Assembly (NCBI GenBank): GCA_030705955.1
Contig: JAUZPL010000040.1
Location: forward strand, 1 to 38,595
Origin: Bacillota bacterium
Lineage (GTDB): Bacteria > Bacillota > Bacilli > Bacillales > Cytobacillaceae
Direction of reading: 5' to 3'
DNA length: 38,595 bases
Position 1 is the first letter of the stretch. The number at the start of each line of letters is the position of its first letter. Both the position numbers and the translations under genes were made by a program. Under the pieces are notes generated by a model. It did no database searches, had not been told where the DNA came from, and saw nothing but the letters and a program-made list of their open reading frames with translations. Below, in pieces: positions 32,709 through 38,595 of the stretch.

Positions 32709-33872
32709 TTAAGACAATGCTTTCTTCAATCGCTCAAGTCCTTCAATTAAATCCTCTCTTGGACAGGCAATGTTCATTCTCATAAATCCTTCTCCACCTG
32801 GCCCGTACTTTGTACCTGGTTCAAGGGCTAATTTTCCTTTTTGAATAAAAAGGTTATGTAATGGCTTATCATCCAAAGATAAGTTTCTGCAATCTAACCA
32901 TAATAGATAAGTTCCTTCAGGTTCGATACATGTGATGTGTGGGAAATACTTGTCTAGGAAGTCAATCGTATAGTTTTTATTTTCTTCTAGGTAATCAATC
33001 AACTCTTCCAGCCATTCTTCGCCTTCATGATAGGCTGTTTCCATTCCAATGATTCCAAAAGTGTTTAACGAAAAAACGCCTTGTCTTTTTTGTGTTTCGC
33101 TAAATTTAGTACGTAAATCCTCATTTTTAATAATCACTGCAGAGGCTTGAAGCCCTGCGAGATTAAACGTTTTGCTTGGGGCAATGCAAGTGATGGTTTG
33201 ATTTAAAAGTTCATGACTTAATGAAGCAATTGGAAAATGCTTAAAGCTCTTATACACGATATCCGAATGTATTTCATCAGATAGAATAAGGCAATCATAG
33301 TTTAAACAAAGCTCACCCATTTTCATTAATTCTTCCTTTGTCCACACCCTACCGGTTGGATTGTGAGGATTACATAATAAGAATAGCTTACACCCGTTTT
33401 TAAGCTCATTTTCAAAACCATTAAAATCGATTTCATATCTTCCATTAACTAATTGGAGTGGTGAATTTACAACTGACCGGCCATTTTTTTCAATCATTTC
33501 AAAAAAAGGTGTATAAATAGGTGCTTGAAGTAAGATTTTATCTCCAAGGTTAGTGAATGTTTGAATAGCCGTACTAATTGCCTGTACCACTCCGCTGCAA
33601 TATAAAAGCCAGTTGGGTTGGATTTCCCATTTGTGTCGTTTTTTAAGCCATTCTTGAATGGCTTGGTGGGTTGATTTTGGTACAAAGGTATAGCCAAATA
33701 TTCCATGTTCCACTCTTTCCTTAAGAGCATTTATAACTGCTTGTGGCGGACGAAAGTCCATATCCGCAACCCACATTGGCCAAAGCTCGTCTTCACCAAA
33801 AATCTCCTTTGTTAATTCCCATTTAACAGAAGAAGTATTCCTCCGATTAATTTTTTCATTAAATAAAGTCAT
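32709..33872 (-). CDS. patB: C-S lyase PatB (MalY family)
   Basis: This 387-residue PLP enzyme belongs to the MalY/PatB group, which cleaves cystathionine or cysteine conjugates to pyruvate, ammonia and a thiol. The PLP lysine is in APSKTFNLAGLQAS. DEIHSDIVY and NPHNPTGRVW are further PLP-site motifs, and MWVADMDFRPP near the N terminus is typical. The ATG at 33872 is preferred, with AAAGGATGG before it; an ATG at 33884 would overlap the site. In B. subtilis patB lies by kinB-kapB and yugE; yugE is next to it here, divergently. Confidence 0.9.
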   Translation of the reverse strand: MTLFNEKINRRNTSSVKWELTKEIFGEDELWPMWVADMDFRPPQAVINALKERVEHGIFGYTFVPKSTHQAIQEWLKKRHKWEIQPNWLLYCSGVVQAISTAIQTFTNLGDKILLQAPIYTPFFEMIEKNGRSVVNSPLQLVNGRYEIDFNGFENELKNGCKLFLLCNPHNPTGRVWTKEELMKMGELCLNYDCLILSDEIHSDIVYKSFKHFPIASLSHELLNQTITCIAPSKTFNLAGLQASAVIIKNEDLRTKFSETQKRQGVFSLNTFGIIGMETAYHEGEEWLEELIDYLEENKNYTIDFLDKYFPHITCIEPEGTYLLWLDCRNLSLDDKPLHNLFIQKGKLALEPGTKYGPGGEGFMRMNIACPREDLIEGLERLKKALS

Positions 33873-33965
33873 TCCATACACCATCCTTTTACAATGTTAA
33901 ATTCTCTAAACTTATGATAAAATAATTCGGGTTAAAATGGATAAAATTTATGAAGGGGAATCACG

Positions 33966-34223
33966 ATGGAATTACAAATAAACCATCAACTTGTGGATGC
34001 ATTAAACGAATGGGATCCCTTCAAGTTGGGATATGGAAACTATGAAACTGAAATTGCTGATGTCATCCAAGCTGTCCATGAGTGGGATGAGATTTTAGGA
34101 TTAGCCAAAAAAATCCAGGTGATTTATGAATGTTCATTTGAAGATTTCATCCCACTAGATAAATGTATGGAGATCGCTAATAAACTACTAATGATTAAAT
34201 TAACAAGTTCCTGTGAAAGATAG
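33966..34223 (+). CDS. yugE: YugE family protein (DUF1871)
   Basis: This 85-residue protein matches DUF1871/YugE. It is helical and acidic: LVDALNEWDPFKLGYGNYETEIADVIQAVHEWDEILGLAKKIQ, then FEDFIPLDKCMEIANKLL. It is soluble, and no catalytic residue can be singled out. The function is unknown. An ATG follows AAGGGGAATC. It is divergent from patB, as expected from B. subtilis gene order. A hairpin with a bulge follows (34238-34259) but lacks a T-tract, so termination is uncertain. Confidence 0.8.
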   Translation: MELQINHQLVDALNEWDPFKLGYGNYETEIADVIQAVHEWDEILGLAKKIQVIYECSFEDFIPLDKCMEIANKLLMIKLTSSCER

Positions 34224-34360
34224 GTTCAAAAAAAAGAGGACACACCACTTTGGTTGTCCACTTCAAAAAAGGGGGAATAACTAGAAAGCCTTCTATCAAA
34301 AGGTTTGACAGTTTTTCCTTTTTTCATACTGTTACAATATAAAAATATAGGCAATTTATT

Positions 34361-34597
34361 TTAGAGTTCTTGATCGAAGCTAGAAGGGCTTGAATGCGCT
34401 TTCTTTCCAAGTAGTTCAGAGGCAGGGATATCAAGAACAGTAGATAGCTTTAGAATGGTTTGCGTACTTGGAATAAGTTCTCCGGTTTCATATTTTTCAA
34501 TGGTTGTTATTCCTACCCTGATTTTTAATGCCAATTGCTGCTGGGTCATATTTCGTTTTTCACGGTAAGATTTTATGTTATGGCCAATTGAACTCAT
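34361..34597 (-). CDS. XRE family helix-turn-helix regulator
   Basis: This 78-residue protein has a helix-turn-helix of the Cro/CI (XRE) type: GHNIKSYREKRNMTQQQLALKIRVGITTIEKYETGELIPSTQTILKLSTVLDI (in two parts, residues 5-58). The C terminus is short and polar (KKAHSSPSSFDQEL), with no sensor domain. The ATG at 34597 lies after GGAGAGGTG. It has no partner gene on the same strand, and no phage or toxin gene lies beside it, so its target is unclear; it may regulate itself or yugI, which is divergent from it. It is not part of the B. subtilis order. Confidence 0.85.
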   Translation of the reverse strand: MSSIGHNIKSYREKRNMTQQQLALKIRVGITTIEKYETGELIPSTQTILKLSTVLDIPASELLGKKAHSSPSSFDQEL

Positions 34598-34704
34598 ACT
34601 GTTCACCTCTCCATGTGCTTATTATTATTATTTTATCATTAATCCATTCTTTTTTTGATAAACAAATTGAACATTATGTTAATCTTTTCCTATTAGAAAT
34701 ACTT

Positions 34705-34733
34705 TTGATAAAAACTACCTAGTATGCTATAAT
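34705..34733 (+). promoter_or_regulatory. Strong sigma-A promoter of yugI
   Basis: TTGATA and TATAAT are 17 bases apart, with a TGC extension directly before the -10. It is the best promoter match in the window, about 50 bases before yugI. Confidence 0.75.
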
Positions 34734-34785
34734 CTTTAAATGCGTATAAGAGGGATATAAATATTATTTACTTAGGAGTGTTTTC

Positions 34786-35187
34786 ATGTCTGAAAAAATT
34801 GAAACTGGTAGTATCTTTACAGGAAAGGTTACAGGAATACAGCCGTATGGTGCTTTTGTTGCATTAGACGATAAAACTCAAGGCCTTGTTCATATTTCTG
34901 AAATCACACATGGATTTGTAAAAGACATTAATGATCATCTAAAGGTTGGAGATGAAGTAAAGGTAAAGATTTTATCTGTTGATGAAGAAGCAAATAAAAT
35001 TGGCCTTTCTATTCGTGCTACAGAGGAAAGCCCTGTTCAAGCATTAAGGCCAAAGAAACCACGTAAACGTCAAGCTGCAGCTGCTATTATTTCTGAAACA
35101 GAAGAACAACAAGGGTTTAATACACTAAAAGAAAAGCTACAAGAGTGGATTGATCAATCACAAAATGAAGATTTAATTAAAAGATAA
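34786..35187 (+). CDS. yugI: S1 domain RNA-binding protein YugI (general stress protein 13)
   Basis: The 133-residue protein has one S1 RNA-binding domain (residues 5-75): GSIFTGKVTGIQPYGAFVALD, GLVHISEI, VKVKILSVDEEANKIGLSIRA. A basic linker (RPKKPRKRQ) and a helical tail (FNTLKEKLQEWIDQ) follow. It matches YugI, general stress protein 13 of B. subtilis, a protein associated with ribosomes or RNA. An ATG follows AGGAGTG. It has the strongest promoter in the window. It ends in a terminator. Divergent from the XRE gene. Confidence 0.92.
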   Translation: MSEKIETGSIFTGKVTGIQPYGAFVALDDKTQGLVHISEITHGFVKDINDHLKVGDEVKVKILSVDEEANKIGLSIRATEESPVQALRPKKPRKRQAAAAIISETEEQQGFNTLKEKLQEWIDQSQNEDLIKR

Positions 35188-35200
35188 GAAAAAATATGAG

Positions 35201-35231
35201 AGTCTGTTTCCTTGGGGGAGCAGGCTTTTTT
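35201..35231 (+). terminator. Terminator of yugI
   Basis: AGTCTGTTTCC and GGGAGCAGGCT form an 11-bp stem with G/T wobbles, followed by TTTTTT. Confidence 0.65.
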
Positions 35232-35384
35232 AGTACCTTCTAAAATGCATAGAATCAAATTCCAACTATTTAAAATTAAAAAATCATTAATTTTCAGAAA
35301 AAATTATACAGAAAGCTTCATTCTTTTCTTATGCTCAGCTAAAATAAGAATAAGCTCATTAGAAGAAGGAATGGAGGAAATTTG

Positions 35385-36584
35385 ATGGTTTTAAATTTAC
35401 ATACTCAAAAACTAATTGAACAGACTGAAAAGTACGGGGCAAATAATTATCATCCACTGCCAATAGTGATTTCACGTGCAGAAGGTGTTTGGGTTGAAGA
35501 TCCGGAAGGAAATAAATATATGGATATGCTTAGTGCCTATTCCGCGGTTAATCAGGGACATCGACATCCAAAGATTATTGAAGCATTAAAACAGCAGGCA
35601 GATCTTGTTACCCTTACATCAAGGGCTTTTCATAATGATAAGCTAGGACCTTGGTATGAGAAAATCTGTACATTAACAAACAAGGAAGCCGCCCTTCCAA
35701 TGAATACTGGTGCAGAAGCAGTGGAAACAGCTTTTAAAGCGGCACGCAGGTGGGCATATGATGTAAAAGGTGTAGAAGAAAATCAGGCGGAAATCATCGC
35801 ATGTACAGGTAATTTCCATGGTAGGACAATGACAGCTGTTTCTCTTTCATCAGATGCCGAATATAAACGAGGCTTTGGGCCAATGCTTCCAGGAATTCGC
35901 CTAATTCCGTATGGGGACCTAGATGCTCTAAAAGCCGCAATAACTCCGAATACTGCTGCCTTTTTAATTGAACCAATTCAGGGTGAAGCAGGGATTGTTA
36001 TTCCTCCTGAAGGCTTTCTCAAACAAGCATACAATCTATGTAAAGATAATCATGTCTTATTTATTGCAGATGAAATCCAAGCAGGTTTGGCCCGTACAGG
36101 GAAAATGTTTGCTTGTGAATGGGAAGATGTTGAACCAGATATATATATTCTTGGTAAAGCACTTGGAGGAGGAGTATTTCCAATATCCTGCATAACTGCA
36201 AACAAAGATATTCTAGGTGTATTTAACCCTGGCTCACATGGTTCTACCTTTGGAGGAAATCCAATGGCATGTGCTGTCTCTATAGCAGCTCTCGATGTGC
36301 TTATTGATGAAAAACTCGCGGAAAAATCGTTAGAGATGGGTGAATATTTCCTAAATAAATTAAAGGAAATAAAAAACCCAATAATCAAAGAAGTTAGAGG
36401 GCGTGGATTGTTCATTGGTGTTGAATTATCAGAACCAGCTCGCCCATTCTGTGAAAAGTTAAAAGAGTACGGTTTACTTTGTAAAGAAACACATGAATCT
36501 GTTATTCGCTTTGCGCCTCCTCTCATCATAACGAAGAAAGAATTAGATTGGGCAATCGAGCAGATTCAAAAAGTTTTGGAATAA
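35385..36584 (+). CDS. rocD: Ornithine aminotransferase RocD
   Basis: The 399-residue PLP enzyme is ornithine-oxo-acid aminotransferase, which converts ornithine to glutamate 5-semialdehyde in arginine use. Motifs: [45 protein letters not shown], and the PLP lysine in [14 protein letters not shown]. The ATG at 35385 follows GGAGGAAA. In B. subtilis rocD lies with rocE and rocF under sigma-L and RocR; no such -24/-12 promoter or neighbours are present here, so control may differ. It is placed alone between yugI and yuzA. A long terminator follows. Confidence 0.95.
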   Translation: MVLNLHTQKLIEQTEKYGANNYHPLPIVISRAEGVWVEDPEGNKYMDMLSAYSAVNQGHRHPKIIEALKQQADLVTLTSRAFHNDKLGPWYEKICTLTNKEAALPMNTGAEAVETAFKAARRWAYDVKGVEENQAEIIACTGNFHGRTMTAVSLSSDAEYKRGFGPMLPGIRLIPYGDLDALKAAITPNTAAFLIEPIQGEAGIVIPPEGFLKQAYNLCKDNHVLFIADEIQAGLARTGKMFACEWEDVEPDIYILGKALGGGVFPISCITANKDILGVFNPGSHGSTFGGNPMACAVSIAALDVLIDEKLAEKSLEMGEYFLNKLKEIKNPIIKEVRGRGLFIGVELSEPARPFCEKLKEYGLLCKETHESVIRFAPPLIITKKELDWAIEQIQKVLE

Positions 36585-36623
36585 TAGAAAAGTCCTTGCA
36601 TTTATCCTGCAAGGACTTTTCTA
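36585..36623. terminator. Bidirectional terminator between rocD and yuzA
   Basis: TAGAAAAGTCCTTGCA and TGCAAGGACTTTTCTA are perfect 16-bp arms with loop TTTATCC. It is among the strongest hairpins in the window. Confidence 0.9.
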
Positions 36624-36628
36624 TTTAC

Positions 36629-36862
36629 TTATTTAACCGGTCTAACATCTGGCTCTCTTTCAAATTGCTCATTTGGTTTAAAAAGAAGGCCAAGGTTTAC
36701 AAGACCAGCAATACCAACTAGTCCGTAGATAATTCTTGAAAAAGCTGAACCTTGACCGCCAAAAATGGAGGCAACTAAATCAAATTGAAAAAAGCCAATT
36801 AGCCCCCAGTTAATGGCACCGATAATGGTGAGAATTAAAGCAATACGCTGAATAACACTCAT
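36629..36862 (-). CDS. yuzA: DUF378 membrane protein YuzA
   Basis: This 77-residue protein has two hydrophobic helices (residues 6-28 and 42-62) and matches DUF378: IALILTIIGAINWGLIGFFQFDLVASIFGG, then SRIIYGLVGIAGLVNLGLLF. A polar tail follows. The family is common in bacteria and of unknown role. An ATG follows AAGGAGGGC. It is convergent with rocD. In B. subtilis yuzA lies beside yugJ, as here. Confidence 0.88.
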   Translation of the reverse strand: MSVIQRIALILTIIGAINWGLIGFFQFDLVASIFGGQGSAFSRIIYGLVGIAGLVNLGLLFKPNEQFEREPDVRPVK

Positions 36863-36978
36863 TTTTTGCCCTCCTTGTATAAATGAATTCAGTTATAGAA
36901 TGATTCAATTTTTATAAAATATTCATTGTCCCAAAATATCTTCTAAAAGTAATCACCAATTTTGCATTTGCTGTCAAA

Positions 36979-36999
36979 ATAATGAATAATGAATAATGA
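36979..36999. repeat. Short tandem repeat ATAATGA x3
   Basis: Three perfect tandem copies of the 7-mer ATAATGA lie in the region between yuzA and the alcohol dehydrogenase gene. The rest of this 206-bp gap shows no gene. The repeat may lie in or upstream of the promoter region. Confidence 0.5.
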
Positions 37000-37068
37000 A
37001 TATGGGAAACTCACTTAGAAGTAATTCATAAGGTGAAGTTACGTAATGTTAATAGGGAGGAATAGCCA

Positions 37069-38232
37069 ATGCAAAATTTTACTTTTTGGAATCCGACAAA
37101 ATTAATCTTTGGTAAAGGTCAATTAGAACAATTAAAAGTTGAAGTTCCTAAATACGGAAAAAAGGTATTGCTTGTTTATGGTGGAGGAAGTGTTAAACGA
37201 AGCGGCCTTTATGATCAAGTAATGGGTCAATTAAAGGAGATTGGGACAGAGGTTTTCGAACTTCCAGGAGTAGAGCCAAATCCACGTCTTACTACTGCAC
37301 AAAAAGGTGTAGAAATCTGTAAAAATGAAGGAATTGACTTCATTTTAGCAGTTGGCGGAGGAAGCGTAATTGACTGCACCAAGCTTATTGCTGCTGGTGC
37401 AAAATATGATGGCGATGCATGGGATCTCGTAATCAGAAAGGCTTTTGCGAAGGAAGCTCTCCCATTTGGAACCGTTTTAACCCTAGCAGCAACAGGATCT
37501 GAAATGAATTCAGGATCTGTTATTACAAACTGGGAAACAAATGAAAAATATGGTTGGGGCAGTGCCGTTACCTTCCCAGTATTCTCTATTTTAGATCCAG
37601 TGAATACATATACCGTTCCAAAGAATCAAACTATTTATGGAATGGTTGATATGATGGTCCATACTCTAGAACATTATTTCCATCTTGAAGAAAACACTTA
37701 TCTTCAGGACCGTATGTGTGAATCATTATTGATTACTGTTATGGAAACGGCTCCCAAGATTCTTGACGATTTAGAAAATTATGAGTACCGTTCAACCATT
37801 CTTTATAATGGAACCATGGCTTTGAACGGAATGATTTCTATGGGTTTCAACGGTGATTGGGCTACTCATAATCTGGAACATGCAGTATCAGCTGTATATG
37901 ATATTCCACATGGTGGCGGCCTTGCTATTCTTTTCCCTAACTGGATGAAGCACAACCTTCAGGTGAAGCCAGAACGATTTGCCCAATTGGCTGAAAGGGT
38001 ATTTGGAGTTAACCCAGAGGGTAAGAGTGTAGAGAAAGTTGGGTTAGAGGGAATTGAAAAGCTTCGGAATTTCTGGAATAGCATCGGGGCTCCAGCACGG
38101 CTAGCTGATTATGATATTGATGACAGCCAGCTTGAGCTTATGGCTGATAAAGCAATGGTAAATGGCGAATTTGGAGGCTTTAAAAAGCTTAATCGTGAAG
38201 ATGTACTTGAAATATACCGAGCATCATTATAA
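37069..38232 (+). CDS. yugJ: Iron-type alcohol dehydrogenase (butanol dehydrogenase-like, YugJ)
   Basis: The 387-residue enzyme is a group III metal-dependent alcohol dehydrogenase. NAD(P)H site: [17 protein letters not shown] and [14 protein letters not shown]. Metal ligands: [11 protein letters not shown] (Asp, His), NLEHAV (His), and [13 protein letters not shown] (His). It matches YugJ, annotated as a butanol dehydrogenase in B. subtilis, which interconverts aldehydes and alcohols. An ATG follows GGGAGGA. I see no Rex site before it. A short terminator follows, and then the nested repeat begins. Confidence 0.92.
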   Translation: MQNFTFWNPTKLIFGKGQLEQLKVEVPKYGKKVLLVYGGGSVKRSGLYDQVMGQLKEIGTEVFELPGVEPNPRLTTAQKGVEICKNEGIDFILAVGGGSVIDCTKLIAAGAKYDGDAWDLVIRKAFAKEALPFGTVLTLAATGSEMNSGSVITNWETNEKYGWGSAVTFPVFSILDPVNTYTVPKNQTIYGMVDMMVHTLEHYFHLEENTYLQDRMCESLLITVMETAPKILDDLENYEYRSTILYNGTMALNGMISMGFNGDWATHNLEHAVSAVYDIPHGGGLAILFPNWMKHNLQVKPERFAQLAERVFGVNPEGKSVEKVGLEGIEKLRNFWNSIGAPARLADYDIDDSQLELMADKAMVNGEFGGFKKLNREDVLEIYRASL

Positions 38233-38241
38233 GAAAGGAAT

Positions 38242-38268
38242 CCGGGCAGGTGATGTCCGGGTTTTTTT
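38242..38268 (+). terminator. Terminator of the alcohol dehydrogenase
   Basis: CCGGGCA-ggtga-TGTCCGG (one G/T wobble) followed by GTTTTTTT. The repeat array begins seven bases later. Confidence 0.8.
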
Positions 38269-38274
38269 GGTCTT

Positions 38275-38595
38275 ATGTAGAAAAGTTGAGTTTTTGTGTA
38301 GTAATCCCCCAATCCTATGTAGCAAAATGCAAAGTTTATGTAGTAAAAATTGTTCTGTGTAGTAAAGAACCGTTTTTGTATAGCAAACCTCCGCTTTTGT
38401 GTAGTAATCCCCCAATCCTATGTAGCAAAATACATAGTTTATGTAGTAAAAATTGTTCTGTGCAGTAAAGAACCGTTTTTGTGTAGCAAACCTCCGCTTT
38501 TGTGTAGTAATCCCCCAATCCTATGTAGCAAAATGCAAAGTTTATGTAGTAAAAATTGTTCTGTGTAGTAAAGAACCGTTTTTGTATAGCAAACC
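38275..38595. repeat. Nested tandem repeat: 103-bp unit made of five 19-21 bp subunits
   Basis: The 103-bp unit recurs at 38296, 38399 and 38502 and continues past the window edge. Each unit has five subunits of 21, 21, 19, 21 and 21 bp, each starting with (A/G)TGTAG(T/C)AA or GTATAGCAA and then a variable tail, often ending in TTTT. A lone degenerate subunit (ATGTAGAAAAG) at 38275 leads the array. Because 103 is not a multiple of three, no single frame reads through the units. I found no gene in this stretch. Confidence 0.88.

Noticed and set aside
38109-38568. Several overlapping 60-72 codon open frames on both strands at the right edge, with repeated Tyr/Leu/His/Lys-rich peptides
   Set aside because: They are created by the 103-bp repeat. 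Identical peptides restart every 103 bases in a new frame, and none has a convincing ribosome binding site.
38275-38595. Possible CRISPR array
   Set aside because: The repeated blocks are contiguous and the whole 103-bp unit is conserved, so there are no unique spacers; no cas gene is present.

Overview
The window looks like a chromosomal segment of an endospore-forming low-GC Firmicute of the family Bacillaceae (Bacillus, Neobacillus or Mesobacillus-like). It is AT-rich, has strong AGGAGG-type ribosome binding sites, and carries many genes whose order matches the Bacillus subtilis yunF-yunD-yunC / yunB / lytH / lipA / yutC-yutM / yumC / yumB / yuiA-yuiE and kapB-patB-yugE-yugI-yugJ regions. 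I see no rRNA, tRNA, insertion sequence, prophage or CRISPR array.

Layout. 1-238: end of a GC-rich intergenic repeat and a terminator. 239-2824: yunFDC-like operon. 3087-4184: an HD-GYP gene not expected at this place in B. subtilis. 4258-6406: sporulation genes yunB and lytH around a small Cys-rich protein. 6581-9322: lipA, yutC, yutD and two small conserved proteins. 9511-10815: an EAL phosphodiesterase. 10842-14018: yutE, yutF, yutG and yutH. 14085-15071: a 2-hydroxyacid dehydrogenase. 15114-21562: an Fe-S/redox block (yutI, yuzD, yutJ, yuzB, a DUF2225 gene, yutM, yumC, yumB). 21631-25312: a Nudix hydrolase, yuiA, yuiB, yuiC and pepA. 25458-31008: small and envelope or spore-related genes (Gly-Tyr-Pro repeat proteins, thioesterase, kapD, kapB, a cyclophilin lipoprotein, a SodC-like lipoprotein, an AlaX-like editing protein). 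31139-38232: gnd, patB, yugE, an XRE regulator, yugI, rocD, yuzA and an iron-type alcohol dehydrogenase. 38275-38595: a nested tandem repeat that runs off the window.

How the genes work together. Three themes recur: sporulation (yunB, lytH, yutC, yutH, kapB, kapD and possibly the Gly-Tyr-Pro proteins), Fe-S and NAD(P)H flavoprotein redox chemistry, and cyclic-di-GMP breakdown (HD-GYP plus EAL with no active cyclase in the window). The clearest regulatory site is a Rex-type operator placed between the -35 and -10 of the yumB NADH dehydrogenase promoter.

Most of the window is conserved core chromosome. The parts that ordinary gene content does not explain are (i) the 103-bp repeat built from five 19-21 bp subunits at 38275-38595, (ii) five related palindromic intergenic elements that start at terminator T-tracts and sometimes supply the stop codon of the convergent gene, and (iii) a perfect 10-bp inverted repeat flanking the -35 box of the small Cys-rich protein gene. 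I found no convincing new multi-gene system.
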